Positions 1-7,575 of a stretch of 40,442 bases of DNA are shown here, in pieces. Below the pieces are notes generated by a model. It did no database searches. It saw nothing but the letters and a program-made list of their open reading frames with translations, and was not told the origin of the DNA. Position numbers and translations under genes: made by a program. Each line of letters starts with the position of its first letter. Position 1 is the first letter of the stretch. The DNA comes from Methylococcaceae bacterium TMED69 (GTDB lineage Bacteria > Pseudomonadota > Gammaproteobacteria > Ga0077536). The stretch covers positions 1-40,442 of the forward strand of contig NHDW01000006.1 of the NCBI GenBank assembly GCA_002170535.1, in the 5' to 3' direction.

Positions 1-1796
1 GATATTGCGTGACAGATCCACTTTTGAGCTGCGGCTTGTAATTTAACTTTAGCTCTCCAGTCAATTTCATTGGCTGTTGCACCACTGTATGGGCTATGAG
101 AAACTGCGATGTCTAAATCATCTTTTTTCCACTCACAATCTGAATCAGTTGAATCCATCCACTCTTTAAATTTATGATGATAAACCGTATATTCCTGCCA
201 CTTATCCCCAAGATCGTCAACAAAATCAACTCGTACGTCTCCGTCCTGTGGATTAATTTTTCTTCTCCGCGTATAATGAAGCATGAAAGAAGGCTCTATT
301 CCGGAAGTTGTCTGGGTTAAACAAGAAACCGATCCTGCAGGAGCCGTTGTGGTGTTCGCAATATTTCTCCTACCAAAAATTTTATACTCTTGAATTGTTT
401 GTTCGTCTAGTTCGTTAAAAATTCTATTTAAAAAATTGTGATCTAATTCTTTTGATGGATCAAAAACTGGAAAACAGCCTCTCTCTTTTGCAAGATTAAT
501 AGATTCAGTGTATGAACCAACTGCAAGGTTTTTGTAAAAATGCTCAACTGTAGAAATACTTTCTTCCGAGCCATATGTTTGGCCAAGCATCGCAATTGCG
601 TCGCCGACTCCTGTTACTCCCAGTCCAGTACGTCTTCCTTGGGTTGCTCTATCCTTAATAAATTCCCAAAGATCTTTTTCTATTTTTTTGACAGACGATG
701 CTTCTGGATCTTTTTCTATTTTAGAAATGATTTTATCAATTTGCTCTAGCTCCAGATCGATCATATTGTCCATTAGCCTCTGGGCTTTTCTTACAATTTT
801 AACATATTTTGCCGTGTTAAAAGCAGCGTTTTCGGTCCATGGGTTTTCAATAAAATTAGTTAAATTTACCAACATCAGCCGGCAGGAATCACCTGGGGAA
901 AGAATTATTTCTCCACATGGATTTGTTGATGTAGACCCAAATCCTTCGTCAGAATATATGTCCGATGGAGTATTTTTTACGGCCGTATCCCAAAATAAAA
1001 TCCCAGGCTCAGCTGACATGTGTGCGCTTTCTACGATTTCGTTCCAAACTTCTATAGCGTCAACATGCTTTGATATTTTTGGACTATCAGAATCGATAGG
1101 CCATCGTTGTTCGTAGTCTCCGTTAGACTTGACCGCTTTCATAAATTCGTCAGAAATTCTTACCGATACATTGGCGCCTGTCACTTTTTTAAGATCTCTC
1201 TTGATTTTTACAAAGTCTAAAACCTGAGGATGGTGAACACTGATGGAAAGCATCAGCGCGCCTCTCCTTCCACCTTGTGCTACCTCTCTACAAGAATTTG
1301 AAAATCTTTCCATAAAAAGTTCAATTCCGTCCGTTGTTCTGGCAGCGTTCTTGCAAGATATACCTCTAGGTCTGATATTCGAAATATCAAAACCAACTCC
1401 GCCGCGGCGCTTCATGATTTGAACTTGTTGTTGATCAGTGTATAAAATTCCTCCGTAACTATCTTCTGGTGAATCAATTACAAAACAGTTTGAAATCGAT
1501 TGAATTTGATATGGATTACCAATTCCTGACATTGGCGACCCTTGCGGAACAACGTATTTAAAATCCTTAAGAAGATCTAAGATTTCATCACGGGGCATTG
1601 GATTAGGATATTTTTCCTCTATTCTAGAAAATTCACCTGCCAAACGGTTATGCATGTCTTCAGGCGTCAATTCATAATAATTGTTTTCTAGATCACGTAG
1701 CGCATATTTTGTAACCCAAACGTTTGCGGCGAGCTCGTCCCCATCAAAATAATCCAATGTCGCTTTTGTGACTTCTTCCTTTTTATAGATCTTCAC
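1..1796 (-). CDS. nrdJ: Class II (adenosylcobalamin-dependent) ribonucleoside-triphosphate/diphosphate reductase, 3' end missing
   Basis: Reduces ribonucleotides to deoxyribonucleotides for phage DNA synthesis in the cytoplasm. The frame is open from a GTG at 1796 to the window edge, giving 598 codons with the C-terminus missing. The GTG start is chosen because an AAAGGAGA sequence lies seven bases upstream and the preceding helicase gene overlaps it by 14 bases. Visible motifs are SNCF with the first redox cysteine near residue 104, a GGRRGA loop near 176, the radical-site motif NPCGE near 292-296 (Cys294, Glu296), and a TTTAPAGSVS segment. NPCGE is typical of class II enzymes; class I large subunits usually have NLC-x-E. 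No small-subunit (nrdB) gene is visible here. Family assignment is firm; the B12 requirement is inferred from the family. Confidence 0.88.
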   Translation of the reverse strand, partial: MKIYKKEEVTKATLDYFDGDELAANVWVTKYALRDLENNYYELTPEDMHNRLAGEFSRIEEKYPNPMPRDEILDLLKDFKYVVPQGSPMSGIGNPYQIQSISNCFVIDSPEDSYGGILYTDQQQVQIMKRRGGVGFDISNIRPRGISCKNAARTTDGIELFMERFSNSCREVAQGGRRGALMLSISVHHPQVLDFVKIKRDLKKVTGANVSVRISDEFMKAVKSNGDYEQRWPIDSDSPKISKHVDAIEVWNEIVESAHMSAEPGILFWDTAVKNTPSDIYSDEGFGSTSTNPCGEIILSPGDSCRLMLVNLTNFIENPWTENAAFNTAKYVKIVRKAQRLMDNMIDLELEQIDKIISKIEKDPEASSVKKIEKDLWEFIKDRATQGRRTGLGVTGVGDAIAMLGQTYGSEESISTVEHFYKNLAVGSYTESINLAKERGCFPVFDPSKELDHNFLNRIFNELDEQTIQEYKIFGRRNIANTTTAPAGSVSCLTQTTSGIEPSFMLHYTRRRKINPQDGDVRVDFVDDLGDKWQEYTVYHHKFKEWMDSTDSDCEWKKDDLDIAVSHSPYSGATANEIDWRAKVKLQAAAQKWICHAI

Positions 1797-3195
1797 TACA
1801 GTTCTCCTTTGCCGCCTTTACCTTTTCCCAAACTTTGTTTAGAGCTTTGGTTGGATTACAGCTCATTTCATATTGTTCTGTCTCGTTGTCTTTAAGGACT
1901 CTGAATCTTGATTGTGCGGTGTCTATTCTAACCGGCATTTGTATTCCGTCCATTCCGGCACGATTTTTAGCTAGAAACAAACGTCCGAATCCAGACGCTT
2001 TTTCTTCTGGTTTTCTACTAAGCCCAACCACCACATCTGAAACCTGAGCCTTTCCATATGCTTCTCCCATGTTTTCTAAACCTACGATTTCCTCGCGGGC
2101 TCCTGACCGGTTTGATTGAGAGGCTGTCCATACTGGAACATTAAAGTCGGCTGCCAACTGCCGTAATTCTTCATAAATTAGCTGCAACTCTAGTCTAAGC
2201 GCATCGTATTGCCTCGTAGATTTCATTACGTCTGCGTAATCGATGATGACTACTGAGGGCCAATAATTTCTAAATTTTAACTTTTCTAGATGGTTCCTGA
2301 TTGTGTTAACACTAGCAGTTCTTGTTGGATAATATTTGATTACAAGATTTCCAAATTCGCCATCTTCATAGGTTTTAATTACTTTCTCTTTGTTTTCTAA
2401 AAGATCACTGCAGTCAATGTTGCAAATGTTCGCATCGTATCTTTTTCCTGTTAGCGTTTCAGAAAGTTCAAACGTATAGTGGACAACTGTTTTTCCTCTG
2501 CGGAGAGCCTCACAACCCATAGCAACAAGCCAGTGTGATTTACCAACACCAGTTGGTGCGACAACTACTCCTAGCTCTCCTCTTCCCAAGCCACCGTCTA
2601 AGACTTCTTTTTTATCAAGTTCCGGAATTCCTGTGGGTGTTGTGATCCTTTGTATTTCGTGGAATCTTGCTTCTATATCCTCAAAGAAATCGTGGCCAAT
2701 TGAAGATGGCATTCCTACAGAAACTGCTTTTCTCATAAGATCGACAACGGGCTCGAATTGGTCGCCTTGTACCAATTCTACAGCTTGAGTCAACGCCTCT
2801 TTGAAAGCCTGTCTCTTGCAAAAATCGAGTGTTTTATCCTTTACGTAATGCAGGTCTTGCGGATTTTTGTTGGCGCGCATGAGCTGAATAAACTGTACAA
2901 TTTGATCCTTTAGTATTTTATCCGCAGTTTCTCCCTTTAGATCTTCTCGGATAATCTGAATTAGTAATTGCATGGTTGGAAAACATCTATATTTTGCAAA
3001 ATAATCAAAATACTGTGTGCACAAATACTGGAGATATTTTAAATCAAAAAATGATGGATCCATCACCTCTATCATTTGCTGGGCCCATTCTTTATCGGAC
3101 GCTAAACCCTGAAATATTTTTTCTTGGAATGATTTTCCATAATGGCTAAAGCTGTGAGCACCATTGGAATCTTTAATTTGAAGGACTGCTGACAT
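1783..3195 (-). CDS. 41: Replicative DNA helicase, T4 gp41/DnaB family
   Basis: Hexameric 5'-3' helicase that unwinds DNA at the replication fork. The 470-aa length matches T4 gp41 (475 aa). The N-terminal 160 residues are a helical DnaB-type domain. The RecA-like core carries Walker A APTGVGKS at residues 213-220, a glutamate in TFEL near 243, Walker B VVIIDYAD at 315-322, and a WTASQSNRSG segment near 356-365. The C-terminal LAKNRAG region matches the arginine-finger/DNA-loop area of the family. ATG start with GGAG eight bases upstream. It lies 11 bases after the RNase H gene and overlaps the nrdJ start, so these genes look co-transcribed and coupled. No gp59 loader or gp61 primase is visible in the window. 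Confidence 0.9.
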   Translation of the reverse strand: MSAVLQIKDSNGAHSFSHYGKSFQEKIFQGLASDKEWAQQMIEVMDPSFFDLKYLQYLCTQYFDYFAKYRCFPTMQLLIQIIREDLKGETADKILKDQIVQFIQLMRANKNPQDLHYVKDKTLDFCKRQAFKEALTQAVELVQGDQFEPVVDLMRKAVSVGMPSSIGHDFFEDIEARFHEIQRITTPTGIPELDKKEVLDGGLGRGELGVVVAPTGVGKSHWLVAMGCEALRRGKTVVHYTFELSETLTGKRYDANICNIDCSDLLENKEKVIKTYEDGEFGNLVIKYYPTRTASVNTIRNHLEKLKFRNYWPSVVIIDYADVMKSTRQYDALRLELQLIYEELRQLAADFNVPVWTASQSNRSGAREEIVGLENMGEAYGKAQVSDVVVGLSRKPEEKASGFGRLFLAKNRAGMDGIQMPVRIDTAQSRFRVLKDNETEQYEMSCNPTKALNKVWEKVKAAKENCSEDL

Positions 3196-3206
3196 TTTGG
3201 CTCCGT

Positions 3207-4181
3207 TTATTCTTTTGTAATTGAAGAATTTAGATTCATGAAAAATACATCTACATTAAACGCTCTAGGTATATCAACCCCCTCCGTTATCAATGCTTTT
3301 GTTAAGCCAAATTTATCTCTTTTAGTTTCAGCATTTTCAATTGCAAAATTCATTTTGCTGACATGTTCTGCTGACAGTGTACTAATATCTAAATTCATTA
3401 TTTTCCAATTTCTTTTCGGAACGCTCGAGGACTCTAACATGTTTTTATACATCTTTAACGGTTTATCGTTATTTCGTTTTTCACATAGACTAAGTATGTC
3501 GTCAATACTGACAAATTCGCTTTTTCCGAGCTCTGGGAAACGTTTCACCAATGATCGGAAGCCACAACCTTTTATACCAGGAATTCCATCAGATGTATCC
3601 CCAATAAATGATCTAGCGGTAATAAAGTTTTCAACACTTACCCCGTATCTTTCTAGAACATAATTTTTATCAAGCAATTTTTTGCTTGCTGGGCTGTATT
3701 GCAGGCAAGAATCAGAAAGGCACTGATGCATATCTTGATCCATGGAGCAGATTATTTTTTTAGATTCCGGATATTTGTATTTTGCAATGTATGCAATTAC
3801 ATCATCTGCCTCGCACTGATCGACATACACTTGTTCCACAGGAAGATGCTTAAGTAGATTAGTTGTTAGTCCAACTTGGTAAATGAAATTTTCCTCTGTA
3901 TCCGGAATATCTTCGTAAATATCTGATCTATTTAGCTTGATAGGCTTTCTATTCATCTTGTACTCAGGCAGAATAGCTCTTCGCCTGGCTGAACCGCCAC
4001 CTTCCCAACAAACTATAATCTTAGATGGATCAAACTTTTTAGTAAGCATACCCAGAGATTTCATGAACCCTATGGTTCCTCCTAGTTGGTGTCCATGTGA
4101 GGACATAATTGGTACCACACAATATGCTCTTGCAAAAATATTATATGCGTCTATCAGTAAAATTGGACCGTCTTTTGACAT
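3207..4181 (-). CDS. rnh: 5'-3' exonuclease / flap endonuclease, T4 RNase H (FEN) family
   Basis: Removes RNA primers and flaps from lagging-strand fragments. The 324-aa length is close to T4 RNase H (305 aa). Metal-binding acidic residues are visible in order: LLIDAYN (Asp11), CEADD (Glu124, Asp126, Asp127), SMDQD (Asp148, Asp150), and the H3TH region GDTSDGIPGIKG (Asp195, Asp198). ATG start with AAAGGAG upstream. It sits between the recA-like gene and the helicase gene in a replication cluster. The 88-bp leader upstream contains a perfect 10-bp inverted repeat that may affect expression. Nothing suggests it is broken. Confidence 0.88.
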   Translation of the reverse strand: MSKDGPILLIDAYNIFARAYCVVPIMSSHGHQLGGTIGFMKSLGMLTKKFDPSKIIVCWEGGGSARRRAILPEYKMNRKPIKLNRSDIYEDIPDTEENFIYQVGLTTNLLKHLPVEQVYVDQCEADDVIAYIAKYKYPESKKIICSMDQDMHQCLSDSCLQYSPASKKLLDKNYVLERYGVSVENFITARSFIGDTSDGIPGIKGCGFRSLVKRFPELGKSEFVSIDDILSLCEKRNNDKPLKMYKNMLESSSVPKRNWKIMNLDISTLSAEHVSKMNFAIENAETKRDKFGLTKALITEGVDIPRAFNVDVFFMNLNSSITKE

Positions 4182-4209
4182 TTAAATCTCCTTTCAAGTA
4201 TTAAAAATT

Positions 4210-4233
4210 ATTATATTAGACTACTAATATAAT
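4210..4233 (-). repeat. Perfect 10-bp inverted repeat upstream of rnh
   Basis: Arms 4210-4219 and 4224-4233 (ATTATATTAG / CTAATATAAT) with a 4-base spacer. It lies 29 bases before the rnh start. On the minus strand it is followed by a short T-run, so it could be a weak terminator or attenuator after the recA-like gene. The arms also hold TATAAT-like hexamers. A second 7-bp stem (4236-4242 with 4258-4264, AACCCGT/ACGGGTT) lies just upstream in transcription. Function is not known. Confidence 0.5.
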
Positions 4234-4269
4234 TTAACCCGTTCTAGGTTGTTTTACACGGGTTTTGAG

Positions 4270-5475
4270 CTAATTGTTGGGATCAATAAAGTCTTCTTCG
4301 TCTATTGCCATGGCAATCTGCCTAATCTCCTCATAGCTTTCCGCGTCGATGTCTTGATCTTTGCTTGTTCCCATTATATCAGCATGGGCCGCATTAAAAA
4401 CTAGGTTGACATAAGGTCCATATTGTGGGCTATCCCAAACTTCTCCGAAGTCTGCTTTATAAAACTTTTTCTCTTCGAGCAGCTCGCCAGTTTTTGAATC
4501 AGATACCGTTAACGTCTTCCATGCCCCTGTTCCTTCAATTAGAATATTTTTTCCTTCCCATAGGACCGGTCCGTTCTCTTTTGAGAAACGTCTAAGCACA
4601 TCAAAAGCTTGTTCGTGTTCAACGATACCTTTTCCAAAATGTATTTCGAAAAGACAGGTTCTAAAAGGGGGAGAAACCTTGTTTTTTATTGTTTTCGCCG
4701 AAACATTAATCCCAATAATCTGCCCTTTTTTGTCTTTGATCTGTTGTCCCGCTCCCAACTTGATTCGTACAGATGAGTGAAAAGGGATTGCCTTACCCCC
4801 GGGTGTAGTAGTAGGATCGCCATACATAACTCCAACTTTAGTTCTAATTTGATTTAAACAGATGAATAGAACATTTTCGTTCGCGATGACACCCGTAATC
4901 TTTCTCATTCCTTTAGATATGACCCTCGCGTTTAAACCAATAGTTTCTTTATCATAATCTCCAATTAATTCTGCTTTTGGAGACGTAGCCGCTACAGAAT
5001 CCCAGATAATAGTTATCGGGACGTCTTTCTGTAAAGCCTTTGCCTTTAAAATTGTTTTTTCCGCAATAGACAAAACCTCTTCAGTACAATGAGTGTCGAC
5101 ATAAACAAACCTTTTAGTAATGTCGACCCCAAGCAAGCCTAGATTTTCAACCGATGTTGCATTCTCTGTATCGATATACACAACAATTCCTCCCATTTCC
5201 TGGGTAGATCTTGCAATCTGAATTGCGATGTGTGATTTACCAATTGAAGGTGGGCCAAAAATCTCTACAATTCTACCTTCTGGAAGTCCTCCGTCGGATC
5301 TTCCTGCGACTATGTAATCTAACTGTTTTGATCCTGTCTTGATCCATCGGTTAACGTGAGTTGGGGAATCGTCAACGGCCAAATTATATGCAACCCGAGC
5401 GCCGTGATCCTTGTTTAGAGACTTTATTAGATCTGCCGTAAAATCATCATTATTTGCTTTTTTCTTCCTTGCCAT
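4270..5475 (-). CDS. recA: RecA/UvsX-type recombinase
   Basis: ATP-dependent strand-exchange protein for recombination-dependent replication and repair. The 401-aa protein has Walker A GPPSIGKS (74-81), the glutamate in DTEN (104), Walker B ITIIWDS (about 154-160), and a RecA-style L2/NQI region NQIRTKVGVMYGD followed by TTTPGGKA. These core motifs look like bacterial RecA rather than T4 UvsX. The C-terminal third, with its GAWKTL, TGELLEEKKF and YKADFGEVW stretches, looks more like the UvsX C-terminal region (T4 has GWYAREF, TGEMIREEKSW). The acidic C-terminus ending DEEDFIDPNN is common in both families. ATG start with a weak GAGGGA upstream. It follows gp32 across a strong terminator, so it probably has its own promoter. 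Confidence 0.88.
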   Translation of the reverse strand: MARKKKANNDDFTADLIKSLNKDHGARVAYNLAVDDSPTHVNRWIKTGSKQLDYIVAGRSDGGLPEGRIVEIFGPPSIGKSHIAIQIARSTQEMGGIVVYIDTENATSVENLGLLGVDITKRFVYVDTHCTEEVLSIAEKTILKAKALQKDVPITIIWDSVAATSPKAELIGDYDKETIGLNARVISKGMRKITGVIANENVLFICLNQIRTKVGVMYGDPTTTPGGKAIPFHSSVRIKLGAGQQIKDKKGQIIGINVSAKTIKNKVSPPFRTCLFEIHFGKGIVEHEQAFDVLRRFSKENGPVLWEGKNILIEGTGAWKTLTVSDSKTGELLEEKKFYKADFGEVWDSPQYGPYVNLVFNAAHADIMGTSKDQDIDAESYEEIRQIAMAIDEEDFIDPNN

Positions 5476-5532
5476 TGTTCCCTCTTTTGGATAATATTCA
5501 AGTATAAATTACAACAACTAGTTGGTATTTAC

Positions 5533-5562
5533 AAAAAAAATGGGAGCGAATTTTCGCTCCCA
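5533..5562 (-). terminator. Intrinsic terminator after gp32
   Basis: On the minus strand a perfect 10-bp stem (arms 5553-5562 and 5541-5550, TGGGAGCGAA/TTCGCTCCCA) is followed by eight T residues (5540-5533). It begins 28 bases past the gp32 stop codon. Confidence 0.9.
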
Positions 5563-5590
5563 CCAAACAACTAGTTTTCATTGTTTTATT

Positions 5591-6415
5591 TTAAAAGCCC
5601 ATATCGTCTTCAAGATCTGCAAATGCGTCATCAATATCGTCGAATGATTTTTCTGTTGTGCCCGACTTCTTCTTTGATTGTTGCACTGGAGTAGATTTTG
5701 TGGGTTTTGATACTCGCGAATTTTCGAATGTGGAATTATTTCCGTTTGTCGATTCCTCGTCTGCATCACCGGTGAGCCAATTATTAACAATGGTTTCAAG
5801 CTGTTCGTAACTTTTAAGAGTATAAAGATCGTCCAAATCCGGAATATTGCTAGTCCACTCATTGATCTGGGCTTTTGTGCCTAGAGCGGTTGTTTTTGGA
5901 CGCGGCATGACTTCTGTCATTGCATACATCTTGCCAGGAGGCTTTGAGCAAGTAACCTTTACATCGTGACCCTCGTATACATCAGTAATGTCTCCGTAAT
6001 CTGGGTCTAGCATAATGTTCAAAAGAGACTGATATACTGTCTTTCCAAACGCCCAAAGTTTAACACCTTCGCTTTCCTCACCTCGAACAACAACTGCTGC
6101 ATATGTTCTCATCTTGGGATATAGCTTTTTAGCCATTTCGTAAGATTCTTTAGTTCCCTCGTCCTTAAGCTTTTGAATGAGCTCATTAATAGGATCCGGC
6201 TTTCCAAATTGGTAAGGAGCCAAAAGGCCTGGATTGTTTCCAATGTTATAATAGAACCAACGTTCCTTAAACGGATTTCCGTCGTTGTCAGTAAAACCAA
6301 GAATACGAACAGATACAGTTTCTCCCTCGGGAGGTCGCCACATCGCTCGTCGCTTAGAGTTATTTCCAGAAAGCTGGTTTAGCTTTTTACGAATTGCATC
6401 AAAATCAATAGCCAT
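5591..6415 (-). CDS. 32: Single-stranded DNA-binding protein, T4 gp32-like
   Basis: Coats ssDNA during replication, recombination and repair. 274 aa (T4 gp32 is 301). The N-terminus holds a basic LAST-like motif NSKRRAMWRP (residues 19-28), used in the family for cooperativity and ssDNA contact. The core has WFYYNIGN and LWAFGKTVYQ segments, as in gp32 proteins. The C-terminus is very acidic (DDIDDAFADLEDDMGF), the expected docking tail for replication partners. The zinc-binding His/Cys set of T4 gp32 is absent; only one cysteine (in TCSKPPG) is present. ATG start with AGGAGA upstream. The leader carries a hairpin and A/U-rich stretch resembling the T4 gp32 autogenous operator. A strong terminator follows the gene. 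Confidence 0.88.
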   Translation of the reverse strand: MAIDFDAIRKKLNQLSGNNSKRRAMWRPPEGETVSVRILGFTDNDGNPFKERWFYYNIGNNPGLLAPYQFGKPDPINELIQKLKDEGTKESYEMAKKLYPKMRTYAAVVVRGEESEGVKLWAFGKTVYQSLLNIMLDPDYGDITDVYEGHDVKVTCSKPPGKMYAMTEVMPRPKTTALGTKAQINEWTSNIPDLDDLYTLKSYEQLETIVNNWLTGDADEESTNGNNSTFENSRVSKPTKSTPVQQSKKKSGTTEKSFDDIDDAFADLEDDMGF

Positions 6416-6475
6416 TTTTTATTCTCCTAAATGTTTAAATTTTTAATTGTTTTGTTTGCTTGTTACCGAAGTAAC
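6416..6475 (-). promoter_or_regulatory. Putative autogenous translational operator in the gp32 leader
   Basis: The minus-strand leader has a GTTAC-TTCG-GTAAC hairpin (6475-6462, 5-bp stem with a UUCG tetraloop). About 45 A/U-rich unstructured bases follow, with TTAAA-like repeats, up to AGGAGA and the ATG. In T4, gp32 represses its own mRNA by nucleating at a 5' pseudoknot and spreading over A/U-rich UUAAA repeats through the start site. The arrangement here is similar, but only a hairpin, not a full pseudoknot, is evident by eye. Confidence 0.45.
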
Positions 6476-6481
6476 ATTAAT

Positions 6482-6510
6482 ATTATACTAGTTTTTATTA
6501 AAATTTATAA
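6482..6510 (-). promoter_or_regulatory. Possible promoter for gp32
   Basis: A perfect TATAAT (minus strand, 6487-6482) has TTATAA as a possible -35 hexamer 17 bases upstream (6510-6505; 4 of 6 matches to TTGACA). An overlapping TATAAATT (6509-6502) resembles the T4 late promoter TATAAATA. Which, if either, is used cannot be told from sequence. Confidence 0.35.
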
Positions 6511-6512
6511 AT

Positions 6513-6929
6513 TTATTTTTTTCTTTTGGTTCTTTTTTTTCTTGTTTTTTTATTCTTTGGATTCTCTGGATCATATGGTGCCGGCATGCCCTTGCCACCA
6601 TCCGGGCCAGTTCCTAAAGGTGTTTGCGGTCCTCCCAGCCCGACAGAAGCCACAGCGTTCATTTCATCTAACTCACAAACAGGGTGCGACCAGCTAGATT
6701 CAGGCTTTGCAGGACCACTGTTAAACCAACTTCCTGTGACGCTAGCTTCTTCCTTGCTTCTGTACTTTTCGTTTGATTCGTCAGGTTCTAAAAGCAGGTC
6801 TTCTTCCTCTTCATCACCTTCATCCGTTGCACAACTGCCCATGGTGCAACCTGTTTCCGAGTCTAGCTGTTCTAAAATTAAAATTCTTATAAGATGACGC
6901 AAATTAGATTCTGAAATTATTTTTGACAT
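6513..6929 (-). CDS. Hypothetical charged protein with basic tail
   Basis: 138 aa, not recognised. It starts with a short amphipathic helix-like stretch, LRHLIRILILEQL, then an acidic run DEGDEEEEDLLLEPDE (about 37-52), a Gly/Pro-rich middle, and a lysine/arginine tail KNKKTRKKRTKRKK. The acidic-plus-basic layout could suit a DNA-associated or virion-internal protein, but that is inference. ATG start with GGAGA eight bases upstream. It sits between the HD-domain gene and gp32. The N-terminal helix resembles the start of the protein at 7576-8142 (MKSLWQHILKEE). Confidence 0.6.
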   Translation of the reverse strand: MSKIISESNLRHLIRILILEQLDSETGCTMGSCATDEGDEEEEDLLLEPDESNEKYRSKEEASVTGSWFNSGPAKPESSWSHPVCELDEMNAVASVGLGGPQTPLGTGPDGGKGMPAPYDPENPKNKKTRKKRTKRKK

Positions 6930-6981
6930 TGAGGGTCTCCAAAGTATATTCTTATCTAATTATTCAGTAAAAACAAAAACT

Positions 6982-7515
6982 CTAAACAATCATTGTTCTT
7001 GCTGCCATCAAAATTCTACCTAAGTGATTTAAGGGCTTACTAATCTGCACGCTTTGAATTGCGCTGTATTCCTCTTCTGTGAGCTTGACCCCAAAATTGC
7101 TTAAAATTTGAAAAGTAAATTGTGTTGGAGCATACTCGTACAATTCCTGATTTTTCTTAAAGTGCATTCCTAGTTTTTCATAGTGCCAATCGGAATCTTG
7201 CTGCAGAAACAGTTCATTAGAAACCGTTCCGATTCTACCTAAATCATGAAGTAGAGCTACTTTAAAAAGTGATTTTAGTTCGCATTGTTTTCCCGTTGCG
7301 GCATTTAGTTTTCTCATCATTGAAAGCACTTCTAGCGATAGCTCAACTAAACCACCATTCTTGCAACCGTATTCATCTTTCTGCGCATTTGCTGGCGCGA
7401 CGGCAACCCTCTCACCAAGCTGCTCAAAGAGCGCGCTAAGATTTGAATCCTCGAATCTTTCAATGATGTCAATGTATGTTTGGTAGTTTTCTTTAATTTT
7501 TTCGAAATCAGACAT
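6982..7515 (-). CDS. HD-domain phosphohydrolase-like protein, probably degenerate
   Basis: 177 aa. The segment FKVALLHDLGRIG (His90-Asp91) matches the central HD motif of metal-dependent phosphohydrolases. The preceding GGLVELSLEV (54-63) aligns with the usual GG-L-x-E-H-T-L-x-V motif, but the first metal-binding histidine is leucine (Leu59). A late WHYEKLG segment could be the region after the HD. Proteins of this type occur in T4-like phages with unknown substrate. The missing histidine makes catalytic activity doubtful. ATG start with AAAGGAAG upstream; that RBS lies in the 3' arm of a 10-bp inverted repeat, suggesting translational control. Confidence 0.6.
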   Translation of the reverse strand: MSDFEKIKENYQTYIDIIERFEDSNLSALFEQLGERVAVAPANAQKDEYGCKNGGLVELSLEVLSMMRKLNAATGKQCELKSLFKVALLHDLGRIGTVSNELFLQQDSDWHYEKLGMHFKKNQELYEYAPTQFTFQILSNFGVKLTEEEYSAIQSVQISKPLNHLGRILMAARTMIV

Positions 7516-7520
7516 ATTTT

Positions 7521-7565
7521 CTTCCTTTTGCAGATTATATTTTTATTATACTGGCCAAAAGGAAG
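7521..7565 (-). promoter_or_regulatory. RBS-sequestering hairpin with internal promoter-like sequence
   Basis: Perfect 10-bp inverted repeat (arms 7521-7530 and 7556-7565, CTTCCTTTTG/CAAAAGGAAG), extended inward by a 3-bp CAG/CTG pair. The arm nearest the gene is the ribosome binding site of the HD-domain gene. The loop holds TATAAT-like sequence. Read-through mRNA would fold and hide the RBS; RNA started inside the loop would lack the 5' arm and expose it. Confidence 0.55.
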
Positions 7566-7575
7566 TTTTATAAAA

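Noticed and set aside
688-1116. 142-aa plus-strand frame
   Set aside because: Antisense to nrdJ, whose catalytic motifs are continuous through this region.
5578-5862. 94-aa minus-strand frame inside gp32
   Set aside because: Out-of-frame shadow of the gp32 C-terminal region; no RBS and low-complexity reading.
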